Assembly (NCBI GenBank): GCA_032119795.1
Contig: JAUMFO010000004.1
Location: 62,001-126,000, forward strand
Length of the DNA: 64,000 nt
Direction: 5' to 3'
Source: JAGIBJ01 sp032119795
GTDB taxonomy: Bacteria; Actinomycetota; Thermoleophilia; Solirubrobacterales; Solirubrobacteraceae
Below, piece by piece: positions 33,743 to 42,117 of the stretch. Made by a program: the position numbers and the translations under genes. Numbering within the stretch: position 1 is the first letter of the stretch; each line of letters starts with the position of its first letter. Below the pieces are notes generated by a model that saw only the letters and a program-made list of their open reading frames with translations, ran no database searches and had not been told where the DNA came from.

Positions 33743-34874
33743 GTTCCTCGATCAGCTCCCAGGCGGGGAAGGGGTCGTCAAGCCGTTCCCACGCCTGGGG
33801 GCCGCCCGCCAGCTCGGCGTCGGTCAGGAGGCAGGCGTCGAGGCGCTGGCGGATGGCGGCCTCGTCGAGGTCGATCCCAATGAAGACCAGCTCCTGAGTC
33901 GGCTCGCCCCAGTCGGCCCACGGGCCCGCCGCGCCGACCGTGAGCACGCGCCCGGCCTGCGACCACTCGCCGGCCAGCTCATGCTTGGTCGCGAGCCAGA
34001 AGAAGCCCTTGGCGCGGAGCACGCCGGCCCAGCCCTCGCCGATCGCGGCGTGCAGGCGCGCGGGGTGGAACGGGCGCGTGGCCCGGTAGGCGAAGCTCCC
34101 GATTCCGTACTCCTGCGACTCGGGGGTCTCCTCGCCGCGCAGCGTCGCCAGCCAGCCCGGCGACTCCGCGGCGACCTCGAGGTCGAAGCGACCCGTCTCC
34201 AACACCTCGCGCAGTGGCACCTGCCCGCGCTCGGCTCGGACGATCCGGGCGCGCGGGTTGAGCGCACCAACGAGCGCCTCGATGCGCTCCACGTCGTCGA
34301 CGGGTGCCAGATCGATCTTGTTGATGATGATCGTGTCGGCGAACTCGACCTGCTCGACGAGCAGGTCCACGATCGAGCGGTCGTCCTCGTCGCTCAGGCC
34401 CAGGCCGCGCTCGGTGAGGTCGTCGGTGCCGTCGCACTCGGTGAGGAAGGTGGAGGCATCCACGACGGTGACCATCGTGTCCAGCCGGGCGAGGTCGCCA
34501 AGGCTCCGGCCGTCCTCGTCCTCAAACGTGAAGGTCTCCGCCACGGGGAGCGGCTCGCTGATTCCCGTGGACTCGATGAGGAGGGCGTCGAAGCGGCCCT
34601 CACGGGCAAGTCGGCTCACCTCGATGAGGAGATCCTCGCGCAGCGTGCAGCAGATGCAGCCATTGCTCATCTCGACGAGCTGCTCCTCCACGTGATCGAT
34701 CCGGGCGTCTCCGCCGCGGATGAGCGCGCCGTCGATGTTGATCTCGCTCATGTCGTTCACGATCACCGCCACGCGGCGCCCGTCGCGGTTGCGCAGCACA
34801 TGCTCGAGGAGGGTCGTCTTACCGGCGCCAAGGAAGCCGGAGAGGACGGTCACGGGAAGTCGACGATCAGCCAT
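33729..34874 (-). CDS. COG0523 (CobW/ZNG-like) metallochaperone GTPase
   Basis: A 381-residue G3E-family GTPase. The Walker A is LSGFLGAGKTT (residues 11-21), GCICC (72-76) is the metal-binding CxCC motif, LLIESTGISEP the Walker B region and IIINKIDL the guanine-specificity motif NKxD. The C-terminal CobW domain ends near residue 370. COG0523 proteins deliver zinc or cobalt; those with a Zur box upstream are assigned to zinc starvation. Here a Zur-like palindrome lies 21 nt upstream of the start, and the -10 TAGCGT (34882-34887, same strand) is 7 nt before the ATG, implying a leaderless, Zur-controlled transcript. It is monocistronic; the stop overlaps the convergent surface-protein gene. Confidence 0.93.
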   Translation of the reverse strand: MADRRLPVTVLSGFLGAGKTTLLEHVLRNRDGRRVAVIVNDMSEINIDGALIRGGDARIDHVEEQLVEMSNGCICCTLREDLLIEVSRLAREGRFDALLIESTGISEPLPVAETFTFEDEDGRSLGDLARLDTMVTVVDASTFLTECDGTDDLTERGLGLSDEDDRSIVDLLVEQVEFADTIIINKIDLAPVDDVERIEALVGALNPRARIVRAERGQVPLREVLETGRFDLEVAAESPGWLATLRGEETPESQEYGIGSFAYRATRPFHPARLHAAIGEGWAGVLRAKGFFWLATKHELAGEWSQAGRVLTVGAAGPWADWGEPTQELVFIGIDLDEAAIRQRLDACLLTDAELAGGPQAWERLDDPFPAWELIEELSGA

Positions 34875-34894
34875 GAGCCGAACGCTAGCAGAGA

Positions 34895-34911
34895 ATGAGA
34901 ACGATTCTTAT
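34895..34911. promoter_or_regulatory. Zur/Fur-type operator
   Basis: ATGAGAACGATTCTTAT is a near-perfect palindrome (seven of eight pairs per arm allow for two mismatches) with the AT-rich pattern of a Zur or Fur box. It lies just upstream of the -10 element of the COG0523 gene, where bound repressor would block RNA polymerase. Zur is preferred over Fur because of the zinc-chaperone target; no regulator gene is in the window. Confidence 0.65.
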
Positions 34912-34944
34912 TTAGTGCCGAACGGGCAACACGGCCTGGCGTGC

Positions 34945-36381
34945 CTAGAGCAGGGCAGAGAGGTCGCGGTGCGCGAGGATCACATCCGGGTTGGACTGCA
35001 TGGCCCGCAGGTAGCGGGCGCCGAAGTCGGTCGCTGGGTTCGGCGGGCCGAGCAGGGTGCGGACGCGGTCGCAGAGCAGGAGCGGGGCGGCGGGATCACC
35101 GTCTTTGTCGGCGACCGCCTCGTCGATCTGGGTGATGAGCGCCGAGAGTTCTCGGAGCCAGGCGAAGCGGGGGTCGCCCATGGCCGCGGCCAGCACCTCG
35201 TGCGGGCTCATCTTGCGGCCCGTCGCGTGCTCGACCTCGAGCTGCTGCGTCTGCAGCAGTCTGCGGTGCACGTCAAGCAGCCGGTTGCGTACGCCGCGTA
35301 GATCGAGTGGCTTGGGCGGCGGGGCATCGGTTGCCGGTGGCTCCGGCGGGAACGGGTCGTCGGGGAGCGAGCTGGCGTCTGGGGCGGCGACCACCTGCGG
35401 CTCGTCGGGATCCGGCATGGCGCGAGCGGTGGGCGGCACGCTCGTTGACGCGTCGCGGTGCAGCCCCGCGCGTGGGTTGACGACCGGGCGCAGAGCGTGC
35501 TCGAGGTGGTCGCGCAGGTGCTCGTGTTGGGCTGGCAGGCGCAGCGCTTCGCCGAGGTGGGCAGGGTCCTCATCGACCGCAAACCCTGGTGAGGTCGTCG
35601 CGATCTCAAACAGGATTCCCTGCGGCTGGCGGAAGTAAAGGGCGAAGAAGTAGTCGCGGTCGATCAGGGCCGTCACGTGCTGCCCGGCGGCGTGGACGCG
35701 CTCCTGCCAAGCGGCGTGGTCGTCGTCGAGCGAATGCCACGCGATGTGGTGGACGGTGCCGGCGCCGGGAACGCCGCGCCCAGGCGGGTGGTCGTAGGCC
35801 CAGTCGAATCGGCGGGCGCCGCCCTCGAGGCGGTAGGCACCTGCCCCCAGTGCGGTGAACCCGAGCGTGGAGGTGAGCAGGTCGGCGTCGGCGGCGAGCT
35901 CGGCGCCGGCGTAGGCGCGCGCTCCGGCGACGCCAACGATCGTGTGCTCCTCAGGAATGTCTGGGTGCTCGGCGCGCAGCGGCGGTTCGTCGTCGGCGGC
36001 TACCACCAGCTCCAGGCCGAGGCCGTCGGGATCGGTGAAGGTGATCGAGGCAGGGTCCTGGCTGCGCTGCACGGCGACCCCGGCTGCCGTGAGGCGCTGC
36101 GCCCAGAAGTCGAGTGCTCCAGGGCTGGCGACGGCCAGCTGAAGGCGGTGGATCATTCCGGCGCCCGCGGTGCCGGGCGCCGCGCCCTCGAACTCAAACC
36201 ACGTCAGGATCGAACCGGGGGCGCCGGCCTCGTCGCCGAAGTAGAGGTGGTAGGCCTCGGGGGCGTCGAAGTTGACGGTCTTCTTCACCAGCCGCAGCCC
36301 GAGGAGTGAGGCGTAGAAGTCGACCGTGCGCTGGGCGTCGGCCGTGATCATCGTGATGTGGTGCAGGCCCTGGAGCTGCAT
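34945..36381 (-). CDS. VOC dioxygenase fused to C-terminal helical domain
   Basis: A 478-residue fusion. The first 310 residues are a ring-cleavage-dioxygenase-like VOC (glyoxalase fold) protein like MhqO: LHHITMITADAQRTVDFYAS, GMIHRLQLAV, GLGLELVV, then a second VOC unit with THHIAW-type GTVHHIAWHS and GILFEIATTSPGFAVDE. His and Glu positions for the metal are kept. A Pro/Asp-rich linker (about 330-365) joins a helical domain of about 110 residues (GVRNRLLDVHRRLLQTQQLE, FAWLRELSALITQIDEAV) that I know as a stand-alone conserved hypothetical protein. Both parts read in one frame with no stop, so the fusion looks genuine. An upstream TAGAGT (36415-36420, minus strand) may be the -10, and GGAAGG serves as ribosome site. 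Confidence 0.85.
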   Translation of the reverse strand: MQLQGLHHITMITADAQRTVDFYASLLGLRLVKKTVNFDAPEAYHLYFGDEAGAPGSILTWFEFEGAAPGTAGAGMIHRLQLAVASPGALDFWAQRLTAAGVAVQRSQDPASITFTDPDGLGLELVVAADDEPPLRAEHPDIPEEHTIVGVAGARAYAGAELAADADLLTSTLGFTALGAGAYRLEGGARRFDWAYDHPPGRGVPGAGTVHHIAWHSLDDDHAAWQERVHAAGQHVTALIDRDYFFALYFRQPQGILFEIATTSPGFAVDEDPAHLGEALRLPAQHEHLRDHLEHALRPVVNPRAGLHRDASTSVPPTARAMPDPDEPQVVAAPDASSLPDDPFPPEPPATDAPPPKPLDLRGVRNRLLDVHRRLLQTQQLEVEHATGRKMSPHEVLAAAMGDPRFAWLRELSALITQIDEAVADKDGDPAAPLLLCDRVRTLLGPPNPATDFGARYLRAMQSNPDVILAHRDLSALL

Positions 36382-36437
36382 GCGCGCGTCGCCTTCCGGT
36401 CGGGTCCCCCGCCAACTCTAAGACGATCCCGGGCGGA

Positions 36438-37424
36438 TCAGCTCGCGGCGAGCTTCTTGAAGGCGTAGTTGAAGATCTGCGTCGGCTGTTTGGCGATGTC
36501 TGGGGAGTGCAGCAGCACGAGGCCCAGGCGCCGTTTGCCGCGCTTGACCGCCACCACGATGCACTTGCCGGCGGCGTCGGTGTAGCCGGTCTTCACGCCG
36601 ATCGTGCCCGGGTAGCCGGCCTTCAGCAGCGGATTGTGGTTGTAGAGGTAGAGCTTGCCGCCTTTGATGGGGAACGGCAGGACGGCCTGTCGGCGGGCGA
36701 CGATCGGCGCGAGGCGCGGGTTGTCGAGGATCGCGCGGGCCTGGACGGCGAGGTCGGCGGCGCAGGAGTAGTTGCCCTCGTCGACGATGCCGCTGGGCGA
36801 GGAGTAGTGCGAGCACCCCATGCCCATGGCCTGGGCGTGGAGGTTCATGTCATCGACGAACTCGTCGACGCTGCCGCTGGTCTTCTGCGCGAGGGCGATG
36901 GCGGTGTCGTTGCCCGAGGCGAGCAGCAGGCCGTGGAGCATCGCGGAAAGGCCGATGTACTTGCCCCGGGGCAGCACGCCGACCCCTGAGCCGGTGTAGC
37001 GCAGCGCCTCCTTCGTCACGAGCACTTTGGAGCCCGGCTTGACGCGGTCGACGACGAGCAGCGACGTCATCATCTTCGTCACGCTGGCGATCGGAAGTTT
37101 CTTGTTGGGGTTTTTGCGCCACAGCACCTCGCCGGAGTCCAGATCGAAGAGCAGCCCGGCGCGCGGGGGGTCCTTGAACGGGAACTTGAAGGTGTCTTTG
37201 GTGCCGTCGAGCTTGAGCTGCAGCTTGGACGCAAGGCCGGGCGAGGCGATCGGCCCGTTCGACGCCGTCTGCGCCCCCAGCGGCGAGCCGGTCTCGGGAT
37301 CGGCGGGGCTGCCGGACCCCGAACTCGACGCCTGCTGGGCCAGGTGCAGGCCCAGGCCCAGGCCGCTCAGCAGTACGAGGGCCAGGAGGGCGAGCGGGAC
37401 GAAGTGAAGCGGGCGGCGGTGCAT
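36438..37424 (-). CDS. D-alanyl-D-alanine carboxypeptidase (peptidase S11)
   Basis: A 328-residue penicillin-binding-protein-type carboxypeptidase that trims the terminal D-Ala from peptidoglycan stems. The three active-site motifs are SVTK (114-117, nucleophile Ser114), SGN (170-172) and KTG (278-280). An N-terminal hydrophobic helix (residues 8-28) serves as anchor or signal, followed by a Ser/Gly-rich linker. A C-terminal PBP5-like extension is short, so membrane attachment would be N-terminal. It lies 56 bp upstream of, and on the same strand as, the glyoxalase fusion, but the function is unrelated. Confidence 0.93.
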   Translation of the reverse strand: MHRRPLHFVPLALLALVLLSGLGLGLHLAQQASSSGSGSPADPETGSPLGAQTASNGPIASPGLASKLQLKLDGTKDTFKFPFKDPPRAGLLFDLDSGEVLWRKNPNKKLPIASVTKMMTSLLVVDRVKPGSKVLVTKEALRYTGSGVGVLPRGKYIGLSAMLHGLLLASGNDTAIALAQKTSGSVDEFVDDMNLHAQAMGMGCSHYSSPSGIVDEGNYSCAADLAVQARAILDNPRLAPIVARRQAVLPFPIKGGKLYLYNHNPLLKAGYPGTIGVKTGYTDAAGKCIVVAVKRGKRRLGLVLLHSPDIAKQPTQIFNYAFKKLAAS

Positions 37425-37554
37425 CGGGGCGGCGTCTCGCGGACCGTAGCGAGCCGGTCGGCCCGCTTGCGCCGGGAGGGCGCCGATGAGTCCCCCGATC
37501 GGGTGGCGCCAGCGGGTTCGGGCGCGACCGGACCAACTGCCGAACGGGCGAGGC

Positions 37555-37560
37555 TAGCCT
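37555..37560 (+). promoter_or_regulatory. Leaderless -10 element (TAGCCT) for peroxidase gene
   Basis: TAGCCT is 7 nt before the ATG at 37568; no ribosome-binding site is visible. It belongs to the same class as the elements at 4113, 6809 and 31784. Confidence 0.5.
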
Positions 37561-37567
37561 GGCTGCC

Positions 37568-38056
37568 ATGCCGATCCTCAAGGACTCCCTCACCGCGATC
37601 GACGGAACTCGTCTGGACCCCGAGGTGGTCGCAGGCAAGACGGTGCTCGTGGTGAACGTCGCGTCCAAATGCGGACTTACGCCCCAGTACACCGGCCTGG
37701 AAAACCTTCAGCAGCGCTTCGGTGGCGAGGCGTTCACGGTGCTCGGCGCGCCATGCAACCAGTTCGGCGGGCAGGAGCCCGGCACCGCCGAAGAGATCCA
37801 GACCTTCTGCTCGGTGACCTACGGCACGAGCTTCCCGCTCCTGGAGAAGCTCGACGTCAATGGCGACGACCAGCACCCGCTCTACGCGACGCTCACCGAG
37901 ACCGCGGACGCCGAGGGTGAGGCCGGCCCCGTCCTCTGGAACTTCGAGAAGTTCCTCGTCTCCGCAGACGGTGAGGTGCTCCACCGCTTCCGCCCGCAGG
38001 TCGAGCCGGAGTCCGATGAGGTCGTCGCGGCGATCGAGGCGGCGATCGCCGGCTGA
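37568..38056 (+). CDS. Glutathione peroxidase family thiol peroxidase
   Basis: A 162-residue GPx-like enzyme that reduces hydroperoxides. The catalytic tetrad is visible: Cys35 in NVASKCGLTPQY, Gln69 in NQFGGQEPG, Trp124 in WNFEKF and the Asn next to it. The peroxidatic residue is cysteine, encoded by TGC, not selenocysteine. A second cysteine lies at 63 (APCNQF) and one at 81 (TFCSVTYG), the latter in the usual place of the resolving cysteine of thioredoxin-dependent GPx. Actinobacteria lack glutathione, so thioredoxin or mycothiol pathways are the probable reductants. It is monocistronic and leaderless. Confidence 0.94.
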   Translation: MPILKDSLTAIDGTRLDPEVVAGKTVLVVNVASKCGLTPQYTGLENLQQRFGGEAFTVLGAPCNQFGGQEPGTAEEIQTFCSVTYGTSFPLLEKLDVNGDDQHPLYATLTETADAEGEAGPVLWNFEKFLVSADGEVLHRFRPQVEPESDEVVAAIEAAIAG

Positions 38057-38106
38057 CGGCTTTGGATGGCCCGTGGCTCCTTGCCCGCGCGCCATCGCGC
38101 CTAGAG

Positions 38107-38129
38107 TAGACTAAGTCGTATGACTAAGT
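38107..38129. promoter_or_regulatory. Promoter and operator of the Phd/VapC pair
   Basis: TAGACT (38107-38112) is a -10 hexamer 7 nt before the ATG at 38120, so the message is leaderless. Two direct copies of GACTAAGT (38109-38116 and 38122-38129) overlap it, and AGTC-GTAT-GACT forms an inverted repeat across the start. Antitoxins usually bind such repeats to repress their own operon. Confidence 0.55.
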
Positions 38130-38350
38130 TGGTGGGGGTTCACGAGGCGAAGACGCAATTCTCGCGCCTCCTCGTCGAGGTCGGGCGCGGCGAGGAAATT
38201 GTGATCACGAGTCGAGGCAAACCGGTTGCTCGTCTCGTCGGGCCGCCGCCGCGGGGTCGCATTCTCGGGTCCGATCGAGATGTACTGGTGATTCCCGATG
38301 ATTTCGATGCGCCGCTGCCAAGCGAGCTGCTCGCCGCGTTCGAGGCGTGA
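38120..38350 (+). CDS. Phd/YefM-type antitoxin
   Basis: A 76-residue antitoxin. The N-terminal ribbon-helix-like DNA-binding and dimer part reads VGVHEAKTQFSRLLVEVGRG, followed by EEIVITSRGKPVARLVG, the Phd/YefM signature. The C-terminus (ILGSDRDVLVIPDDFDAPLP, then SELLAAFEA) is the toxin-wrapping peptide typical of antitoxins that pair with PIN toxins. Its stop overlaps the GTG of the toxin gene by four bases, so both are coupled with the antitoxin first. Repeats over the promoter suggest autoregulation. Confidence 0.92.
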   Translation: MTKLVGVHEAKTQFSRLLVEVGRGEEIVITSRGKPVARLVGPPPRGRILGSDRDVLVIPDDFDAPLPSELLAAFEA

Positions 38351-38739
38351 AGCTCCTGCTCGATACCCACGTCCTCCTCTGGGCACAAGGGGCTCCCGAG
38401 CGCCTCGGTGCGCAGCGAGCGTGGATCGAGGATGAGGACAACACGCTCCTCATCTCAGCCGCTTCCACGTGGGAGCTGGCCATCAAGGTCGGCCTTGGCA
38501 AGATCGCGCTCCCCGCGGCCGTCCTCGAGTTTGTTGTGAGCCGGGCGCGTCGGCTGGGCGCGGAACTGCTCCCGATCTCGCACGAACACGCGGCCAGCGT
38601 TGTTCGATTGCCAGAGATCCATAGCGACCCGTTCGACCGGCTCCTCGTTGCGCAGTCGATTGCTGAGGGCGCCACCTTGCTCACGGCTGATGCTGCGCTG
38701 GTGGAATATGGGCCGTCGGTGCTGGTAATCGGCGGCTAG
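38347..38739 (+). CDS. PIN-domain toxin (VapC-like ribonuclease)
   Basis: A 130-residue PIN-domain nuclease. The four acidic residues that hold the metal are in LLLDTHVLLW (Asp6), SAASTWELAIK (Glu), DPFDRLLVAQ (Asp) and TADAALVEYG (Asp). VapC toxins cleave RNA, often tRNA or rRNA, at low specificity until the antitoxin binds. The GTG start overlaps the antitoxin stop. The pair is the only mobile-type stabilisation module in the window and sits between single housekeeping genes, which hints at past insertion; no flanking repeats were seen. Confidence 0.93.
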   Translation: MKLLLDTHVLLWAQGAPERLGAQRAWIEDEDNTLLISAASTWELAIKVGLGKIALPAAVLEFVVSRARRLGAELLPISHEHAASVVRLPEIHSDPFDRLLVAQSIAEGATLLTADAALVEYGPSVLVIGG

Positions 38740-38784
38740 GGCAGGCGGCTTTTTTCTGGCCCCGAGTCGTGCGAGGCTGACGCG

Positions 38785-39420
38785 ATGCGCCACGCTCCTG
38801 CCTTTGCCGTCACCGACGAGACGGTGGTGCGGCGGCTGATCGCCGAGCACCCGTGGGTCACGTTCGTGTCGAGCCCGGGCGGCGGCGCGCCGGTGGCCTC
38901 CCACTACCCGGTCCTGCTCGACGACTCAGGCGACGGCGGCCTGGCCATCGTCACGCATGTCGGCCGGCCCGACGATCAGGTTCACGACTTCGCGTCCGGC
39001 CGCGAGCTGCTGATGATCGTCGCCGGGCCGCACGGCTACATCTCTCCGAGTTGGTACACCCCAGGCCCGTCGAACGTGCCGACGTGGAACTTCAGTACGG
39101 CCCACTGCTACGGCGTGCCCCAGGTCCTCTCGGATGACGAGAACCGCGCGACGCTCGCACGGCTCGTCGCGCACTTCGAGCAGCACGTTGAAGCGCCGCA
39201 TCTGCTCGACGACGCGGTCGCTGCGCGGATCTCACCGGGCACGGTCGGCATTCGCCTGCCGATCGACCGATTCATCTGCAAGGTGAAGATGAGTCAGAAC
39301 AAGGACGCCGCCTCACACCGGCGGATCCTCGAGGAGCTGCGCGGCGACGGGCCGTATGCAAGCGACGCGCTCGCAGCCGACATGGAGCGCGCGCTGGCCG
39401 AGGGTGCGGGCGGCGGCTGA
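38785..39420 (+). CDS. PaiB-family FMN-binding protein
   Basis: A 211-residue protein of the PaiB family (flavin-reductase-like split-barrel). Diagnostic stretches are PWVTFVSSPGGGAPVASHYP, LAIVTHVGRPDDQV, LMIVAGPHGYISPSWYTPGP and VPTWNFSTAHCYGVP, plus a C-terminal GIRLPIDRFICKVKMSQNKD. In Bacillus, PaiB was described as a negative regulator of sporulation and protease genes, but most members are annotated only as FMN-binding. No helix-turn-helix is visible, so a direct regulatory role is doubtful. It is monocistronic, and converges with the modC gene, ending 3 bp before the modC stop. Confidence 0.9.
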   Translation: MRHAPAFAVTDETVVRRLIAEHPWVTFVSSPGGGAPVASHYPVLLDDSGDGGLAIVTHVGRPDDQVHDFASGRELLMIVAGPHGYISPSWYTPGPSNVPTWNFSTAHCYGVPQVLSDDENRATLARLVAHFEQHVEAPHLLDDAVAARISPGTVGIRLPIDRFICKVKMSQNKDAASHRRILEELRGDGPYASDALAADMERALAEGAGGG

Positions 39421-39423
39421 CGC

Positions 39424-40512
39424 TCAGGCCAGGACCAGCCGCGTGGCGGCGGCCTTCCACGAGGCCGCGACGAGGTCGCCGGGGCGCAGACCGAGGTCGA
39501 TCACGGAGGCTTCGCTGACTTCCGCCACCAGCGGCTGCCCAGCCGAGAGGCCGATCCGCGCTCGGCCGCCGACGACGGTGACCGACACGATCGTCGCGAC
39601 GAGCCGGTTGCGCGCCGACGTCGGTGCGCGCTCGGCCTGGTCGTCGCCCGCGCCGAGCGGCTCAAGCACGATCTCCCAGGGGAACACGCTGGCGGCGACT
39701 GGGCCTTCAGCGGCGTCGGTGCTGCTGACGGTGCCGCCGCCGTCGAGTTCGACCACCGTCGCGCCGGCCCCGGTGGCGGCAGCCCGAGCGGTGCCGGTGA
39801 GGACGACGGCGCCGGCGAAGTCGGCCACGAACGCCGACGCCGGCGTCGCCGCGAGCTGCGCGGGCGTGCCCTCCTGCACGACCGAGCCCGCGTCGAGCAC
39901 GGCCACGCGATCGCCAAACGCCGCCGCCTCGGCGAAGTCGTGCGTCACCAGGATCGCTGGCACCTGCACGTCGCGCAGGACGGCCCGCAGCTCACGTGAG
40001 GCAGCGGCGCGTGTCCGTGGGTCAAGGGCCGAGAGCGGCTCGTCGAGCAGGAGCGCGCGGGGCTTCGACGCGATCGTGCGCGCGAGTGCCACTCGCTGGC
40101 GCTGCCCGCCGGAGAGGGTTGATGGCCGGGCGTCGCCGTGGTCGGCGAGCCCGAAGCGCTCAAGGAGCGCGAGCGCCCGCCGGCGGCGCTCACGGCGTGG
40201 CACGTCGCGCAGCCCGTAGGCGACGTTCTGCCACGCGCTGAGGTGGTCAAAAAGCGCGTAGTCCTGGAACACGTAGCCGCAGCGTCGCCGCTCCGGTGGC
40301 ACGTTGATCCCGGCGAGCGTGTCGAGCCACGGCTCTCCGTCGCAGCTCACGGTCCCCCGGTCCGGGAGGAGTAGTCCCGCGGCAATGCGCAGGATCGTGG
40401 ATTTGCCAGCGCCGGAGGGCCCGACGAGCGCCAGGCACTGCCCACGCTCGGCGCTCAGCGACACGTCGAGCTGAAGGTCGCCCAGGGCGGTGGAGGCGTC
40501 AACGCGCAACAA
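39424..40512 (-). CDS. modC: Molybdate ABC transporter ATP-binding protein
   Basis: A 362-residue ATPase. Walker A is GPSGAGKST (31-39), the Q-loop is VFQDYALF, the signature is LSGGQRQ (133-139), Walker B ALLLDEPLSALD (153-164) and the switch His is in LVTHDFAEA. A C-terminal TOBE-like domain (from about residue 290; ERAPTSARNRLVATI) is the molybdate-binding region of ModC. The start is a TTG at 40512 inside the end of modB (14-base overlap), which indicates coupling. With modA and modB it makes a complete high-affinity molybdate importer. The partial oxidoreductase at the right end of the window is a possible molybdenum user. Confidence 0.93.
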   Translation of the reverse strand: MLRVDASTALGDLQLDVSLSAERGQCLALVGPSGAGKSTILRIAAGLLLPDRGTVSCDGEPWLDTLAGINVPPERRRCGYVFQDYALFDHLSAWQNVAYGLRDVPRRERRRRALALLERFGLADHGDARPSTLSGGQRQRVALARTIASKPRALLLDEPLSALDPRTRAAASRELRAVLRDVQVPAILVTHDFAEAAAFGDRVAVLDAGSVVQEGTPAQLAATPASAFVADFAGAVVLTGTARAAATGAGATVVELDGGGTVSSTDAAEGPVAASVFPWEIVLEPLGAGDDQAERAPTSARNRLVATIVSVTVVGGRARIGLSAGQPLVAEVSEASVIDLGLRPGDLVAASWKAAATRLVLA

Positions 40513-41302
40513 CGCTGGTTCCGTCCTTCCCGGCCGTCAGCTTGATCGCCAGGAGCAGCCCGAACGACACGCAGACGAGCACCGCCGACAACGCAAGCGC
40601 CCCGGAGAAGTCGTCGGAGAAGCGGTCGTAGATCGCCAGGGGCACCGTCTGGGTGATGCCCTGGAACGATCCGGCAAACATGAGCGTGGCGCCGAACTCG
40701 CCCAGCGCCCGACCGAAAGACAACGCCCCGCCAGCCAGCAGTCCCGGGCGGGCCGCCGGGATCGTAACCCGCAGGAACGTCGCCGCCTCGCCGGCGCCCA
40801 GCGTCCGTGAGGCGTCGGTGAGGTTCTGCGGGACGGCGGCAAAGGCGGCCTCGGCTGCGCGCAGGTAGAACGGCGCAGACACGAACACCAGTGCAACGAC
40901 GACTCCGGCGGTTTGCAGGACGAGCACGATGCCGGCGTCCTCGAGCGCGCCGCCAACGAGGCCATTGGGTCCCAGCGCCGCCAGGAGCCCGATGCCCGCT
41001 GCCGCGGGGGGGAGCACGAGCGGCAGCTCAATCACCGTCTGCACGACCGACCGACCCGGGAACGAACGGGTCGCCAGCAGGTAGGCGGCGGGGGTGCCGA
41101 CGACCACGATGATCGCCAGCGCCGTCAGCGTGACCTTGAGACTGAGCCAGAGGGCGTCGCGGGCGGACGCGTCGCCGAGGCTGTCGAGGAGTTCACCTGG
41201 CCCGACGCTCGCAAAGATCGCCACGATCGGGAGGGCGAGGAAGAACAGCACGGCGGCGAGCGCCGCGCCGAGGCCGGCACGGAACCATGGCGACCCGCTC
41301 AT
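40499..41302 (-). CDS. modB: Molybdate ABC transporter permease
   Basis: A 267-residue permease with six predicted membrane segments. It has the binding-protein-dependent transport (EAA) motif AAEAAFAAVPQNLTDASRTL-GAGEAATF, in the loop that contacts ModC, and LGEFGATLMFAGSFQG, which is highly characteristic of ModB. It starts 13 nt after the modA stop and overlaps the modC start. The length is normal for the subfamily. Confidence 0.93.
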   Translation of the reverse strand: MSGSPWFRAGLGAALAAVLFFLALPIVAIFASVGPGELLDSLGDASARDALWLSLKVTLTALAIIVVVGTPAAYLLATRSFPGRSVVQTVIELPLVLPPAAAGIGLLAALGPNGLVGGALEDAGIVLVLQTAGVVVALVFVSAPFYLRAAEAAFAAVPQNLTDASRTLGAGEAATFLRVTIPAARPGLLAGGALSFGRALGEFGATLMFAGSFQGITQTVPLAIYDRFSDDFSGALALSAVLVCVSFGLLLAIKLTAGKDGTSVVAR

Positions 41303-41315
41303 CGTTGCGTCCGGG

Positions 41316-42110
41316 TCATCCGGCGGGAGGTGGCTCGAAGCCAGCGGCCTGCAGTGCCCGCTGGCCGGGGCCGCTGATGAGCCCGTCGATGAAGGCCTGC
41401 GCTCCCGCGGGGTTCTTGCTGCCCGCCACCACGGCGACGCCGTACGCCGCAGACGACTTCAGCCCGGCAGGCAGTTCGATCGCCTTCAGCTCGCCCTTGG
41501 CGGCCGTCACGTCGGTGACGTAGACGAAGCCGGCATCCACGGCGCCTTGCGTGAGCTTGCCGACGATGCCCTTCACGTCGGGCTCCTGGGAGCGCACGCT
41601 GGCGAGGATCGCGTCGGACTGGCGAGGGGGGAGCCGGCTCAGCACCTTGCGCGTGTACGCGCCGACGGGCACCGAGTCCGAGCCGATGGCGAGCTTCAGG
41701 CCCTCGGCGCCGAGGTCGTCGAGGTCGTCGATCCTGGAGTCCGTCGGGACCGCGAGCACGAGGCGGTTGCTGGCGAACGCGACGGGCTTGCCGACGAGTC
41801 CCTTGGCGTGGAGCTGCTCGGGCAGGGTGGTGTTTGCCGCCGCGAACACGTCGGGCGTGGCGCCCTGCTCGATCTGGGCGGCGAGCACGTCGGAGCCGGC
41901 GAACGACAGCTTGACGTCGCCGCCGTCGAACGCCTCGCCGTAGGCGCTGAAGGCGCCCTTCAGCGACGCGGCCGCCGAGACCACGACGGGGTCGCTGGCG
42001 CTCGCCGAAGCCGCGCCGGCACCCGCGCCCGCGGGCGTGGCGTCGCCTTCGCCGCAGCCAGTGATCGCGAGTGCGGCCGTCGTGGCAGCCAGGAGAAGCA
42101 GTCGCTGCAT
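41316..42110 (-). CDS. modA: Molybdate-binding lipoprotein
   Basis: A 264-residue periplasmic-binding-type protein anchored as a lipoprotein: the signal ends in the lipobox LAITGC with Cys19, followed by an Ala/Gly-rich linker. The mature part shows VVVSAAASLKGAFSAYG, the usual first oxyanion-binding serine loop, DVFAAANTTL, and the late AAYGVAVVAGSKNP. ModA delivers molybdate or tungstate to ModB. It begins 8 nt after the stop of the XRE-PBP regulator on the same strand, so the regulator leads the operon. Confidence 0.93.
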   Translation of the reverse strand: MQRLLLLAATTAALAITGCGEGDATPAGAGAGAASASASDPVVVSAAASLKGAFSAYGEAFDGGDVKLSFAGSDVLAAQIEQGATPDVFAAANTTLPEQLHAKGLVGKPVAFASNRLVLAVPTDSRIDDLDDLGAEGLKLAIGSDSVPVGAYTRKVLSRLPPRQSDAILASVRSQEPDVKGIVGKLTQGAVDAGFVYVTDVTAAKGELKAIELPAGLKSSAAYGVAVVAGSKNPAGAQAFIDGLISGPGQRALQAAGFEPPPAG

Positions 42111-42117
42111 CAGGGGC

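Noticed and set aside
37568..38056. Selenocysteine-containing peroxidase
   Set aside because: The catalytic codon is TGC (Cys35), not TGA, and no SECIS-like element is needed.
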